Shown piece after piece: positions 16,561 through 26,225 of a DNA stretch of 64,000 bases. This DNA is from CAYFXE01 sp964347035 (lineage in GTDB: Bacteria; Acidobacteriota; Aminicenantia; Aminicenantales; Aminicenantaceae): NCBI GenBank assembly GCA_964347035.1, contig CAYFXE010000008.1:1-64000 (forward strand), read 5' to 3'. Below the pieces are notes generated by a model. It did no database searches and was not told the DNA's origin. It worked only from the letters and a program-made list of their open reading frames with translations. The translations under genes were made by a program, and so were the position numbers. The stretch's first letter is position 1; every line of letters begins with the position of its first letter.

Positions 16561-17876
16561 ATGGCTTCTCCTCCAAGACTGTAAGGCCCACAGGAAAGAA
16601 TACGAACATGGACAAATCGTCCGATGCCATCGTTGCTTGATTTAAAATTGACGACCTGGTACCCTTCATTCCGTCCCGAATAGAGACGACAATTCTTCTT
16701 ACTCCGACCTGAGCAGAGAACCTTGACCACTTGCCCCACTTGCGATGCGTTTGACTCCAGCTGTATCTGTTTCTGGACTTTCTGGAGTTCAACTAGCCTC
16801 TTTTTCTTCACAGCTAGAGGAACATCATCTCTTTTGTTGGATGCAGCGGTCAAAGGACGAGGGGAGTAGCGAAAAGAGAAGATATTGGTAAACCGGACTT
16901 GTTTCAACAGATCGACTGTTTCTTGATAATCCCGTTCTGTTTCCCCGGGGAAGCCGACGATGATATCTGTACTGAGACTGATATCGGGGATGAGATCACG
17001 GATAAAGGCAATCCTTTCCAGGTAATCCTCTCTGGAATATCCTCTGCTCATGGCTTTGAGGATGGAACTCGAACCAGATTGAACCGGCAGATGGAGCTGA
17101 TGACAGACTTTCTTTGAATCTCTCATGGCCTGGGCTATCTCCTGGGTAAAATTTTTTGGATGAGAAGTGATGAAGCGGATCCATTCGATCCTCTCCACAC
17201 GATTGACTTCTTCCAGAAGTTCAGGAAAGCCGCTGCCTCTATCAGGATCTTTGTATGAGTTCACGTTCTGCCCTAACAGTTGAATCTCTTTATATCCTCG
17301 ACTGGCCAGGTATTTCACTTCATCCAGGATTTGAGATAAAGGTCGGTATTTTTCGCGTCCTCGAGTGAAGGGCACGATGCAGTAGGCGCAAAAATTGTTG
17401 CAGCCTTCCATAATAGTAACATAGGCACTCACTGAGCTTTCTCTCGAGATGGTGCTGGGGGAATATTCATGCCAGCGATGATTCCATTTTGTGGCGATGA
17501 CTTTTTCTTGTGAGTGTTCCGAGAGGATACGAGGAAGCTCACGATAATTGTCCGGACCGATAACGAAATCGATAAACGGCTTCATCTCGACCAATCGAGA
17601 CTTGTGGAGCTGGGCAACGCATCCAGCCACCCCGATCAGAAGACCAGTTTTCTTCTTTAGTGATCCCATCCGCCCCAGAAGAGAATAGAGCTTTTCCTCG
17701 GATTTTTTCCTCACCGCACAAGTGTTGATGAGGACCAGGTCACTCGATTCAGGAGAGCGAACCAACTGAGCCCCATCCCTTAATAACAGTCCAGCTATAC
17801 GTTCTGAGTCATTCTCGTTCATCTGGCAGCCGAAGGTGTGGATGTAAAACTTAAGGTTTTGTAATCTCTTTGACAT
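16539..17876 (-). CDS. miaB: tRNA-2-methylthio-N6-dimethylallyladenosine synthase
   Basis: A 445-residue methylthiotransferase with all three domains. The UPF0004 domain has Cys in TFGCQMN, NTCAVRKKS and GVAGCVAQ, binding the auxiliary 4Fe-4S cluster. The radical SAM core has EGCNNFCAYCIVPFTRGRE (CxxxCxxC). A C-terminal TRAM domain follows. It converts i6A37 to ms2i6A37 in tRNAs reading codons that start with U. The QMN and TRGRE forms fit MiaB better than MtaB or RimO. It is the last gene of the minus-strand run from about 24.9 kb. Confidence 0.92.
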   Translation of the reverse strand: MSKRLQNLKFYIHTFGCQMNENDSERIAGLLLRDGAQLVRSPESSDLVLINTCAVRKKSEEKLYSLLGRMGSLKKKTGLLIGVAGCVAQLHKSRLVEMKPFIDFVIGPDNYRELPRILSEHSQEKVIATKWNHRWHEYSPSTISRESSVSAYVTIMEGCNNFCAYCIVPFTRGREKYRPLSQILDEVKYLASRGYKEIQLLGQNVNSYKDPDRGSGFPELLEEVNRVERIEWIRFITSHPKNFTQEIAQAMRDSKKVCHQLHLPVQSGSSSILKAMSRGYSREDYLERIAFIRDLIPDISLSTDIIVGFPGETERDYQETVDLLKQVRFTNIFSFRYSPRPLTAASNKRDDVPLAVKKKRLVELQKVQKQIQLESNASQVGQVVKVLCSGRSKKNCRLYSGRNEGYQVVNFKSSNDGIGRFVHVRILSCGPYSLGGEAIQGDGLS

Positions 17877-17905
17877 CGGTCTCTTAATCTAGAAAGATTC
17901 CTGAT

Positions 17906-18340
17906 TCATAGAATCTTTTCAAGAATCTTAACAGCGTCCTGGACGAAATCAGGACAGCGAGTCTCAAAAAGCTTTTCTTCCTCTGCACGCCTTAATTGTT
18001 CAGGATCGCTTATATTATACCCCAACAGTTCTCTGCACTGGAGAGAACCATGGATAGATTTAAACTTCTTCACAAATTCTTGAACCTTTTCGTAAGTAAT
18101 TTCCTTCGCTGACTCATCCTCAATGCTGATCCGGCCGTGTTTCAAACCGATGACCATGAACGCTCCGGTCACGGCTCCACAGGTTTCGGCCATACGGGCC
18201 ATACCGCCCCCAAAGGCCTGGGCTATTCGGAGAGCCGTTTCTCGATCCATACCAAAGGACTTTGAAAAGGCTGTCAACACAGATTGGGAACAGTTGAATC
18301 CGTCTTTAAAGCAGGAGAGGGCATCATCAATCCTGTTCAT
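17906..18340 (-). CDS. C_GCAxxG_C_C family protein
   Basis: A 144-residue protein of the C_GCAxxG_C_C family. Conserved Cys occur in FNCSQSVL, ETCGAVTGA, LQCRELLG and ETRCPDF. These spaced cysteines probably bind a metal or form redox pairs; no activity is established for the family, which is common in anaerobes. A glycine-rich AQAFGGGMARM segment precedes the second Cys. It lies between recN and miaB on the same strand. Confidence 0.85.
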   Translation of the reverse strand: MNRIDDALSCFKDGFNCSQSVLTAFSKSFGMDRETALRIAQAFGGGMARMAETCGAVTGAFMVIGLKHGRISIEDESAKEITYEKVQEFVKKFKSIHGSLQCRELLGYNISDPEQLRRAEEEKLFETRCPDFVQDAVKILEKIL

Positions 18341-18433
18341 TTGTCAATTCCTTTCTTCAGGAAGAGAGCATTTCCATCTCCATGAAAAGGGTCAAGGTTT
18401 GCTTGACATCAGCAGGCCTTTGCCCAGTCGCTA

Positions 18434-20101
18434 TCACTCTTTTCCCAGATTATGAGCGAGCATTTCTCTTGCGTTTCGGAGAGTAGTCTCAGTGATCCGG
18501 CTTCCGGCCAATAGTCTGGCTATTTCAACCACTCTCTCCTCATGCGTCAGCTTCTTAACATAGGTAAAAGTACGATTCTTGGACACCTGTTTATCTATCC
18601 GGTAATGATGAGGAGCAAAGGAAGCAATCTGAGGAAGATGCGTGACACACATGACCTGGTGTCGACAGGAAAGGCTTTTAAGTTTTTGGGCAACAAATTC
18701 GGCCGTCTTCCCCCCAATGCCTGCGTCAATTTCATCAAAAATCAGGGTTTTTAACCTCTCCGTCTCCCTTCCGATGGACTTCAAGGCCAGCATCACTCGA
18801 GAAAGCTCTCCTCCAGAGGCAATCTTCCGCAAGGGTCTCAGGTCCTCACCGGGATTGGGGCTGATCAAGAATTCAACCTCCTCGGTCCCGGTCCCTTTGA
18901 TTCTTCCCATGGCTTCTGCATGAGGGGGGGAGGATCGGATATCGATTTTGACCTTGGCCTTCTTCATCCCCAAATGAATGATTTCCTCTTCGATCTGCTT
19001 TTCCAGCTTGCGAGCTTCTTTCTTCCTGAGGACCGAAAGACTCTTAGCTTTTGCTTGGTATTCTTTGAATTTGAATTCCATAGCCTTGGTGAGATCTTCC
19101 AGCTTTTCTTGACTCGTACTCAGTTCTTCAACTTCTTTCTTGACTTTCATCAAGTGGGAAAGAATTTCTTGGATGGTGCTGCCGTATTTTCTTTTTAATT
19201 TTTCAATCTGACTCAACCGCTCCTCGATATTCTCGAGTCTTTCAGGAGAGCAGTCCTGTCTCTCTCTGAACTTGATAAGAAAATCTGAAAAATCTCCGAT
19301 AGTGATCGAGAATTGATTGAGTGCTTCCTCAAACTCTTTAAATGTCTTGTCAAAGTCGGTGAGTTCGGCAACGATCGGCTGCAGCTTGGAGAGAAGAGGT
19401 GAGATGGAATTCTCTCGGTCATAGGCGATATCGAGGGCCTCCTCAACAAGGATTCTAATTTTTTCTGCGTTCTTGAGGATGTTTCTCTCATACAGCAGTT
19501 CTTCGTCCTCTTCCTTTTTGAGCTGGGCTTTTTCAATTTCCTTGATTTGAAAATCAAGAAAGTCCAACCGCTGCTCCCTCTCTTTCTGCTTGGCTTCCAG
19601 TTCTTTCTTTTCCCGGTTAAGTTTTTTTAGATCTCTGGCACACTGCGAAACCTCGTTTCTTAAGGGCAAAGCTCTGGCATACTGATCAAGATAATCCAAT
19701 TGGTTCTCTAGATTGCGGAGGAAGGCATGGTCATTTTGTCCGTAGATATCAACTAGATCACTGCTTTTGTCCTTGAGTTTTTTGATCGGTACCAGCACTC
19801 CATCGATGTATCCCTTTCCGATGTCTTGCTCCGTTATTCTTCTTTGTACGTACAACTCCTCCTCGACCTCTTTCAGATCTTCGCCTAGGAGCACGGTGAA
19901 GACAGCCTCCACACTCATCTCTCGCTCCCCAGTCCGGATGACCTCCGGAGATCCTTTCTCACCGAGAACGAGGCGTATCCCGTCGATGATGATCGATTTG
20001 CCGGCTCCCGTTTCTCCTGTCAAAATAGAGAATCCCTCCTCTAACTTGAGCTCAATTTCTTCAATGGTAGCTAGATTTTGAATCCGGATAGACTTTATCA
20101 T
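18434..20101 (-). CDS. recN: DNA repair protein RecN
   Basis: A 555-residue SMC-like ATPase. The N-terminal Walker A is GETGAGKS (residues 29-36), the centre is a long Glu/Lys-rich coiled coil, and the C-terminal part has the SGGELSRVMLALK signature and Walker B LIFDEIDAGIGGKTAE. RecN acts early in double-strand break repair and cohesion of broken ends. The length is normal. It starts nine bases after the S8 protease gene, in a mixed operon with miaB and envelope genes. Confidence 0.95.
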   Translation of the reverse strand: MIKSIRIQNLATIEEIELKLEEGFSILTGETGAGKSIIIDGIRLVLGEKGSPEVIRTGEREMSVEAVFTVLLGEDLKEVEEELYVQRRITEQDIGKGYIDGVLVPIKKLKDKSSDLVDIYGQNDHAFLRNLENQLDYLDQYARALPLRNEVSQCARDLKKLNREKKELEAKQKEREQRLDFLDFQIKEIEKAQLKKEEDEELLYERNILKNAEKIRILVEEALDIAYDRENSISPLLSKLQPIVAELTDFDKTFKEFEEALNQFSITIGDFSDFLIKFRERQDCSPERLENIEERLSQIEKLKRKYGSTIQEILSHLMKVKKEVEELSTSQEKLEDLTKAMEFKFKEYQAKAKSLSVLRKKEARKLEKQIEEEIIHLGMKKAKVKIDIRSSPPHAEAMGRIKGTGTEEVEFLISPNPGEDLRPLRKIASGGELSRVMLALKSIGRETERLKTLIFDEIDAGIGGKTAEFVAQKLKSLSCRHQVMCVTHLPQIASFAPHHYRIDKQVSKNRTFTYVKKLTHEERVVEIARLLAGSRITETTLRNAREMLAHNLGKE

Positions 20102-20110
20102 GGACTTCTT

Positions 20111-21478
20111 TTACCGGGCAGAAGTTGTTATCTTTATCGGGACCAAAGCCTTTTCCATGTTGATCCGGCCGTAGCCGATGTACTCATCATTCCCTGGGTA
20201 ATCAACAGAATTAACATCATCGGCCGAATAACGGATAACATTCATGATTTCTGAAACAGTAAGCCAAGGTTTGATGCTCTTGATGAGCGCGGCCAATCCC
20301 GCCGCGTGGGGAGTCGCGGCCGAAGTTCCCGAGCCAAAGGCATAGGGAAATGCACCAGGCTCCCAAAACCAGGTGGGAACCAGGCTGAGGATTCGTTCCC
20401 CTGGAGCAGCCACGTCGACCTCAGGGCCGAAATTTGACCAATCGGGACGTAGGTCATCATAGTCTGTGGCCGCCACTGCCAGACAGTAGGCATCATAGGC
20501 TCCTGGGTACAGAACAGAGTCAGAGTCATTGCCGGCTGCAGCCACGACGACGACTCCTTCCTGGAAGGCATACCTCACCGCATCTTCTAATCCCTGAGAA
20601 GGCACATCCCCACCTAGACTGAGGTTGATCACATCCGCTCCGTTATCCACAGCCCATTCGATCCCCTCGATAATCCAGCTGTAGTAGCCGGACCCTTCCT
20701 CATCCATAGATTTGATAGGCAGAACTCGACAATTCCATGCAACACCAGCGATTCCCTCGCCGTTGTCGGTCGATGCGGCCGCAATCCCGGCCACGTGGGT
20801 TCCGTGACCGTTATCATCTGTTGCATCGAAATCATCGTTGACGAAGTCTCGACCTGTCGAAGAAATCTCATCCCTGATATCCGGATGTTCGAGATCTATT
20901 CCTGTATCGATGACGGCAATCACTATTCCCTCATCACCCTTTGTCTCATCCCAGGCTGAGGTTGCTTTGATATCCGCCCGATCTCTCCCATGTGGGCTTC
21001 CTGGAATTCCGATTTCTTGTCCTGAGTTGAAAAGGGCATACTGGAATTCGAAAAAGGTATCATCGGGGGTGACGGTAATGTGGGCAATGTAGTTGGGTTC
21101 AACGTACTCGATATCGGGATTCTGACTCATGACGTAGATCATCTCTTCCACGGTGACATCCTTTGGTAGCTCTAACTGATAGACGTTGACATTTGGAATT
21201 CTTTTCATCCTTTTAGTTTTATAAGCAGTTACTGTGGCTCTAATATCTTGAGTGGAGAGAGAAGGATTAAACTTGACCAGAATTTGGTCTTGAGCATATT
21301 TCACTCCCTTTGAGGAGTAAGGTAATCCGTTGTTCAACACGCGGAGTTCCTTCGGTTTAAAACGAGGAGGGGACTCTTTTGTCTTCCCTCTCCAGAAATA
21401 TTGAAAATTAACGGCCGTTACCAAGACAAAGATGACCAAGATCACAAATATAATTTTTTCTTTTCTTAGCATCATCAT
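20111..21478 (-). CDS. Secreted subtilisin-like serine protease (S8)
   Basis: A 455-residue extracytoplasmic protease. Residues about 8-24 form a signal peptide or anchor. A propeptide of the fervidolysin type follows (DQILVKFNPSLS...DIEYVEPNY). The catalytic domain contains the triad: Asp in AVIDTGIDLEHPD, His in NGHGTHVAGIAA and Ser in GTSAATPHAAGLAAL; AAGND marks the oxyanion-hole Asn. Such enzymes digest proteins outside the cytoplasm, fitting a peptide-using anaerobe. The barrel protein gene precedes it by 12 bases. Confidence 0.92.
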   Translation of the reverse strand: MMMLRKEKIIFVILVIFVLVTAVNFQYFWRGKTKESPPRFKPKELRVLNNGLPYSSKGVKYAQDQILVKFNPSLSTQDIRATVTAYKTKRMKRIPNVNVYQLELPKDVTVEEMIYVMSQNPDIEYVEPNYIAHITVTPDDTFFEFQYALFNSGQEIGIPGSPHGRDRADIKATSAWDETKGDEGIVIAVIDTGIDLEHPDIRDEISSTGRDFVNDDFDATDDNGHGTHVAGIAAASTDNGEGIAGVAWNCRVLPIKSMDEEGSGYYSWIIEGIEWAVDNGADVINLSLGGDVPSQGLEDAVRYAFQEGVVVVAAAGNDSDSVLYPGAYDAYCLAVAATDYDDLRPDWSNFGPEVDVAAPGERILSLVPTWFWEPGAFPYAFGSGTSAATPHAAGLAALIKSIKPWLTVSEIMNVIRYSADDVNSVDYPGNDEYIGYGRINMEKALVPIKITTSAR

Positions 21479-21490
21479 CTCCTCCTATAC

Positions 21491-22294
21491 TCAAAAGGAA
21501 AATGCGATTTTCACAATAGCTCCAAAATCAATCCCCCCTTTCCTGAATATCAGGTTGGCTTCCCCCTTTAGAATCAAAGCTCCCGTAAACTCATAGATGG
21601 CCCCGGGAGATAGGACAACATTCCCTTTTCCCTCTATCTTTTTCTCCTCCTCACCGGAGAGATCGAGGATGGCCTGATCTAACTTAAACTTTCCCCAGAG
21701 TCTGCTGTAGCTGACGTTGAGAGAAGGAAAAAAATAATCGAATCCCTTGTAAATGAGGACCGGGCCTATGGTTCCTCTGAGCCAATAGGGTTTGCCCTCG
21801 ACCGAGCCATCAACATTGAGTCCTGATATAGACCATACTTCCTTTCGTCCGGTATAATACATGAGTTGGCCTGAGGCCTCGAAGGTAAAATCTCGGATAG
21901 AGAACAGGCTTTTCCTGAGTTCTGCCCCGACGAGGTATCCCTTCATTCCTCCTGCATCCAGGTCTATGGAGAAAGGGAGTGACCTGAAAATCATAGAATC
22001 ATAATCAGAGGCGGCATATCCGACAACAGGATTGAAGATGAATCCTCCTTGGAGTTCGAATTCCACACTGAGCGTTATGAAATAGGATTTGAGCCAGGAA
22101 TCGACCTCATCTTCCTCCCATTCTCCATCCGCATTCTTCGTGAATAAATCGACCTCTCTGTTGAAGTATTCAAACCCGATTCCTGGTTTAATCTTCATTT
22201 TTTGGATAAAGCCCTTTTCTTCGGGCTGAGCAAAACAGAAAGTTAATAACATCACAGAAAATAGTGGAATCAGAACAAAACGACGTGTTTTCAT
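21491..22294 (-). CDS. Predicted outer-membrane beta-barrel protein
   Basis: A 267-residue protein with a signal peptide (MKTRRF, hydrophobic run, CFAQ). The mature part consists of short amphipathic strands separated by turns, rich in Tyr, Phe and Gly, and ends AIVKIAFSF; a terminal Phe is typical of barrels folded by the Bam machine. I do not recognise a named family. It lies between bamD and the S8 protease, suggesting an envelope role, but no substrate or pore function can be inferred. Confidence 0.6.
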   Translation of the reverse strand: MKTRRFVLIPLFSVMLLTFCFAQPEEKGFIQKMKIKPGIGFEYFNREVDLFTKNADGEWEEDEVDSWLKSYFITLSVEFELQGGFIFNPVVGYAASDYDSMIFRSLPFSIDLDAGGMKGYLVGAELRKSLFSIRDFTFEASGQLMYYTGRKEVWSISGLNVDGSVEGKPYWLRGTIGPVLIYKGFDYFFPSLNVSYSRLWGKFKLDQAILDLSGEEEKKIEGKGNVVLSPGAIYEFTGALILKGEANLIFRKGGIDFGAIVKIAFSF

Positions 22295-22333
22295 GAAAAC
22301 CTCCGGACGAAAACTCTGATCTATTCCGAGGAA

Positions 22334-23119
22334 TCAATCATTAATCCCTTTTTTCTTTTCGATCTCCTCCATCTTCTCCTTAGCCCTTTTGGCATACTTG
22401 CTCTCGGGAAAATCTGATATAAGCTTGGTGAAATAAGGGACACTTTCATCGAATCTCTTCCCCCTAAAGTAAGAATCCCCTAGATGATAGTAGATCTTGT
22501 CCATCTTCGAGTAATTAGGGAATTCGGTGAGGATCTCTTTCAGACGGCTGATTGCGGCTCTATACCCTCCCATCTTATAATAGATATGCCCAATACCGAA
22601 AGTATGTTCAGCCAAACGTTCCTCACAGTCCTTGATCCTCTCCTGAGATAGTTTGGCCTCTTCACTCAGCGGATAATTGGAGATAACCTTCTTGAACTCG
22701 ATTAGAGCCTGTTTTGTCTTTGTTTGGTCTCGACCTGGCTTGAGAACCTTTTTATAGAATGTCATTCCTATCTGGTACTGGGCATAGGCGGACGAAGGGC
22801 TTAACGGAAAAAGGGATATGAATTCGCGATATTCAGAGGCAGCTATAATCATGCTTCCCTCATCCCCTTTATTGAAATAAGAATCAGCGATGGCCAGTTT
22901 AGCTCTTTGGGCATAGAAGCTTTTTGGAAAAGAATCGATGACTTGCCTCAGGTAGAGTCGGGCTTTTTCCACATCTTTCTCCAGATATTCCTCCCCGAGT
23001 TTATACAGAGCCTCATCAGAGGAAGCAATATCAGGAGAGAGCTCAGTCTTTTCCTTCCGGCAGTTCAGCCCGGTCAAGACGAGAAGGCTCATTATCATGA
23101 ATATTGCTACTCTTTTCAT
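22334..23119 (-). CDS. bamD: Outer membrane assembly lipoprotein BamD
   Basis: A 261-residue lipoprotein with an N-terminal signal and lipobox LTGLNC. It is followed by about five TPR-like repeats, for example YLRQVIDSFPKSFYAQRAKL and YFTKLISDFPESKYAKRAKE, the pattern of BamD/YfiO. BamD is the periplasmic lipoprotein that helps BamA insert outer-membrane proteins. ATG 23119 is chosen because AAAAGGAAG lies seven bases upstream; an in-frame start nine codons earlier lacks this. A related TPR lipoprotein (CpoB-like) is possible. Confidence 0.8.
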   Translation of the reverse strand: MKRVAIFMIMSLLVLTGLNCRKEKTELSPDIASSDEALYKLGEEYLEKDVEKARLYLRQVIDSFPKSFYAQRAKLAIADSYFNKGDEGSMIIAASEYREFISLFPLSPSSAYAQYQIGMTFYKKVLKPGRDQTKTKQALIEFKKVISNYPLSEEAKLSQERIKDCEERLAEHTFGIGHIYYKMGGYRAAISRLKEILTEFPNYSKMDKIYYHLGDSYFRGKRFDESVPYFTKLISDFPESKYAKRAKEKMEEIEKKKGIND

Positions 23120-23155
23120 TTTTATCTTCCTTTTTGAGTGCAGCACAAGAAACCT

Positions 23156-24102
23156 TTAAGATGAATAAATATTTTGGAGCCAAGTCCATTCCTCACTGAG
23201 ACCCTCATAAAGGTCGACCTTGGGTTCAAAATCCAACTCTTTGNNNNNNNNNNATCGATTTGAGCATAGGTGTGAGGTACATCCCCCTTTTGAGTTTCAA
23301 CCCAATTGATCTTGATCTTCCTCTGGCAGATATCCTCCAACAGTGGGAGAATGTCTACTAATCGCCGTCTGTTTCCTCCACCAATGTTGTACGTTTCTCC
23401 GACCCGCCCTTTATCCAACGAAGAAATGATGGCCTCTATGACATCATCGATATAGGTAAAATCTCTAGTTTGTTTTCCGTCTCCAAAAATAGAGATATGT
23501 TTATCCTCTGCGACCGCCCTAAAAAACTTGTGAAAGGCCATATCTGGCCGCTGTCTAGGACCATAAACTGTAAAAAATCTGAGAGAGACAGAGGGGACGC
23601 CGTGATTTTTCCAGTAGAGAAAGCACAGCTGTTCCGCTGCAAGTTTTGTCACTCCGTAAGGCGAGAAAGGCTGGAGAGGGCTTGTTTCACTCATGGGCAG
23701 CTCCGGACAAGTTCCGTAAACAGAGGAAGAAGAGGCAAAGATGAATTTAAAGATCTGGGCCTCCTTCGAGGCTTCGAGCAATTTCTGAGTGGCTTCGATA
23801 TTGTCCTTGGTGTAGACTGAAAAACTCTCTCCCCAACTTGTCCTCACACCGGCTTGAGCCGCAAGGTGAAAAATTTGGTCGACATTTTTCAAGAGCTTTC
23901 CCAATTCAAGCCTAGTGAGATCATCGTCTATGAATTCGAAATCTTTCGCCTTTAATAAGGGCTGAATGTTATGCTCCTTAATCCATCTAGGATAAAAATC
24001 CGAAAAGGAGTCCACACCGAGGACTTGGTAACCTTCCTTGAGAAGTTTCTGACAGAGATGTGAACCGATGAATCCAGAAGCTCCAGTGACCAGACAATTC
24101 AT
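23156..24102 (-). CDS. NAD-dependent nucleotide-sugar epimerase, scaffold gap near 3' end
   Basis: An extended SDR of the UDP-glucose/UDP-glucuronate 4-epimerase group. From ATG 24102 it reads MNCLVTGASGFIGSH (NAD loop), then FASSSSVYG and YGVTKLAAEQ (Ser, Tyr, Lys of the active site), RFFTVYGPRQRPDMA and GDGKQTRDFTYIDDV. After ten N the correct frame continues KELDFEPKVDLYEGLSEE and stops at 23156; reading straight through the N run gives a false frame. The true gap must be 2 modulo 3. The VYGPRQRPDMA form resembles UDP-glucuronate epimerases, but substrate is not certain. Confidence 0.8.
23244..23253. other. Assembly gap (10 N) inside the epimerase gene
   Basis: Ten N characters. A 283-codon frame ends exactly at the left side (minus-strand sense) and the last 28 codons resume one base after the gap, so the real gap is not ten bases. 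Confidence 0.95.
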
Positions 24103-24187
24103 AATTCTATTCTCCGGGATTCGATGAATTCCTGTGCCTGTATTCGCACCAAAAAAACCAAAATAGGAGCTAGAGCGACGGCCCCCA

Positions 24188-24904
24188 TTACTTACTGACC
24201 TCCATGGTGATAAGATTTCTCTTCTGAATACGAAAGCCTTGGGGTGGGAATTGCTTGATGATAATCCCAGGCTCAAGCCCCGGATAATAGGAATATCTTA
24301 CATCTTCTACTCTAAAATCCATCTCCTTAAGTCTGGAGATGATTCGACTGGCTCTTTTCCCGATCAAATCAGGCATGAGGTATCTTTTTTCTCTCTCTCC
24401 TCGGCTGACGAGGAAACTGACCGGAGAATTCCTCCCGATCTCCTCCGAAGCTCGGGGCTGTTGGGCAATGATTCTGCCCGCTGCGTACCTGGTTGTATGG
24501 ATTTGGGATACCTTACCCTTTCTTAGGCCAGCATCGATTAAATCGGTATGGACAGATTGAAAATTCTTTCCCTCAAGGTTTGGTACTACGACTTTTTCAC
24601 TGCCCGAACTCAAAACTACGCGAACTCTTCTGTATATTTGAATTTTAGAGCCAGGAGAGGGATCCTGAAGAATGACTCGGCCCTGTTCCCAATGGTTGTG
24701 GAACTGTTCCCCTTTCTGGATGAGGAATAACCTTTTTTTTGCCAGCGCTTCCTCTGCTTCCTGTTTTGTTTTTCCAACTAGATCAGGAATGGTTACCATT
24801 TCTCCATGGAAGATGATATGGAAGGAAACATTTGCACTGAGAAAGAAAAGAATCAGGGCTGTTAAGGCGAGCAGAGAAAAATTATACAGCTTATTACCGG
24901 ACAT
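24188..24904 (-). CDS. PASTA-domain membrane protein
   Basis: A 238-residue protein with one N-terminal membrane helix (about residues 8-32) followed by three PASTA domains: MVTIPDLVGKTKQEAEEAL, KVVVPNLEGKNFQSVHTDL and RYLMPDLIGKRASRIISRL. PASTA domains bind peptidoglycan or beta-lactam-like ligands in PBPs and Ser/Thr kinases; here no kinase or transpeptidase domain is attached. I infer a periplasmic cell-wall-binding protein. It heads the minus-strand run leading to the epimerase, bamD and beyond. Confidence 0.88.
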   Translation of the reverse strand: MSGNKLYNFSLLALTALILFFLSANVSFHIIFHGEMVTIPDLVGKTKQEAEEALAKKRLFLIQKGEQFHNHWEQGRVILQDPSPGSKIQIYRRVRVVLSSGSEKVVVPNLEGKNFQSVHTDLIDAGLRKGKVSQIHTTRYAAGRIIAQQPRASEEIGRNSPVSFLVSRGEREKRYLMPDLIGKRASRIISRLKEMDFRVEDVRYSYYPGLEPGIIIKQFPPQGFRIQKRNLITMEVSK

Positions 24905-24998
24905 CCTTCTTCATCAAATCCAAGTCAATCTATTCCACAGATTAATAACAAAGTATACACGGAAAACGTTACCTATGGAAGATAGTTTTTTTGAGATG

Positions 24999-25027
24999 TT
25001 TACTCTGAAAATGATTTTATTTATAAT
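24999..25027 (+). promoter_or_regulatory. Sigma-70-type promoter of the threonine aldolase gene
   Basis: TTTACT (24999-25004), 17 bases, TATAAT (25022-25027). It lies 26 bases before the start at 25054. Confidence 0.55.
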
Positions 25028-25053
25028 GGGGCCGAAAGAAGGAGACAAAACGC

Positions 25054-26085
25054 GTGATGGAATACTCAGACTTTCGGAGCGACACGGTCACCCGGCCGAC
25101 AGAAAACATGAGAAAAGCCATGGCTGAAGCAGAGGTTGGGGATGACGTCCTCGGAGATGATCCCACAGTCCAGAGGCTAGAATCACTAGCTGCAGAAATG
25201 ACCGGTAAGGAAGCGGCCTTGTATGTCCCCTCCGGAACAATGGGAAATTCGATCTCGATTAAGGTCTGGACCAGGGAATTGGATGAGGTCATCGTGGAGG
25301 AACGGGCACACCTCTACAACATGGAATCAACTCATATGACCTTCATAGCCAGGGTTACTCCTCGGCCTCTCCCTTCTAACCGTGGGGCTATGGATCCAGA
25401 AGAAGTGGAACAAAACATCCGCAAGCCGACCGTCCACATCCCGCGCACGAGCCTGATCTGTGTTGAGAACACCCATAACAACTGGAGTGGGGCCTTGGTT
25501 CCGATGGATAATTTGAAAGCTATCCGGGAGATCGCCGACAGACATGACATCAAAATTCACTTCGACGGAGCTCGGGTGTTCAACGCCTGTCATGCCTCGG
25601 GTATCACCCTCAAGGAGTATGCAGCGATCGGCGATTCCCTGATGTTTTGTCTTTCCAAAGGTCTTTCGGCTCCAGTAGGCTCGATCATCAACGGCCCGAA
25701 GGATTTCATCGATTATGCCCGGCGGGTGAGAAAAGCCTTGGGCGGAGGGATGCGCCAAGTAGGTGTTCTGGCCGCTGCCGGGATCGTGGCCCTGACAGAA
25801 ATGGTCGACAGGTTGAAAGAAGATCACATCAGAGCGAAAAGATTAGCCTCAGCCATAGCCGAGTTACCCGGCATCACCTTTAACCCTGATCACATCGACA
25901 CAAATATGATTATCTTCGACCTCAACCACCCTCGCTATTCCATCCCCGAATGCCTAGAAGCACTTAAAGCAAGAGGAGTGTTGGCCCTCGCCACAAGAGG
26001 AGGAATTCGATTCGTTACCCACAAAGATATTAGCGACGAGGATATAGAGAAAGCCATATCTGTTTTAAGGAGCTTACTATCCTAA
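25054..26085 (+). CDS. ltaE: Low-specificity L-threonine aldolase
   Basis: A 343-residue PLP-dependent fold-type I enzyme. It opens with FRSDTVTRPTENMRKAM, typical of threonine aldolases, has GDDVLGDDPTV, and binds PLP through the Lys of CLSKGLSAPVGS; HFDGARVFNA supplies the ring-stacking Asp/Arg region. It cleaves L-threonine or allo-threonine to glycine and acetaldehyde. The start is GTG at 25054 with AAGGAG nine bases upstream, or the next codon, ATG. It is a single plus-strand gene between two minus-strand blocks, with its own promoter. Confidence 0.92.
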   Translation: MMEYSDFRSDTVTRPTENMRKAMAEAEVGDDVLGDDPTVQRLESLAAEMTGKEAALYVPSGTMGNSISIKVWTRELDEVIVEERAHLYNMESTHMTFIARVTPRPLPSNRGAMDPEEVEQNIRKPTVHIPRTSLICVENTHNNWSGALVPMDNLKAIREIADRHDIKIHFDGARVFNACHASGITLKEYAAIGDSLMFCLSKGLSAPVGSIINGPKDFIDYARRVRKALGGGMRQVGVLAAAGIVALTEMVDRLKEDHIRAKRLASAIAELPGITFNPDHIDTNMIIFDLNHPRYSIPECLEALKARGVLALATRGGIRFVTHKDISDEDIEKAISVLRSLLS

Positions 26086-26225
26086 ATCTGAAATGCGTGA
26101 ATTTCCTGAAGCAAGAAGACAAAAAACATAAAATACGATAATTCAGAAGTGCAGCATTAATATTGCCTGCAATTGTTCCGATACCCGATTTCCCTGTGGT
26201 ATTGGTCCTCCTGGTTGACCGATTA

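Noticed and set aside
23122..23243. Epimerase C-terminus read straight through the N run
   Set aside because: The printed frame after the gap is wrong; another frame gives the conserved KELDFEPKV tail and a stop at 23156.
25327..25827. Minus-strand 166-codon frame opposite ltaE
   Set aside because: Antisense shadow; ltaE has complete catalytic motifs.
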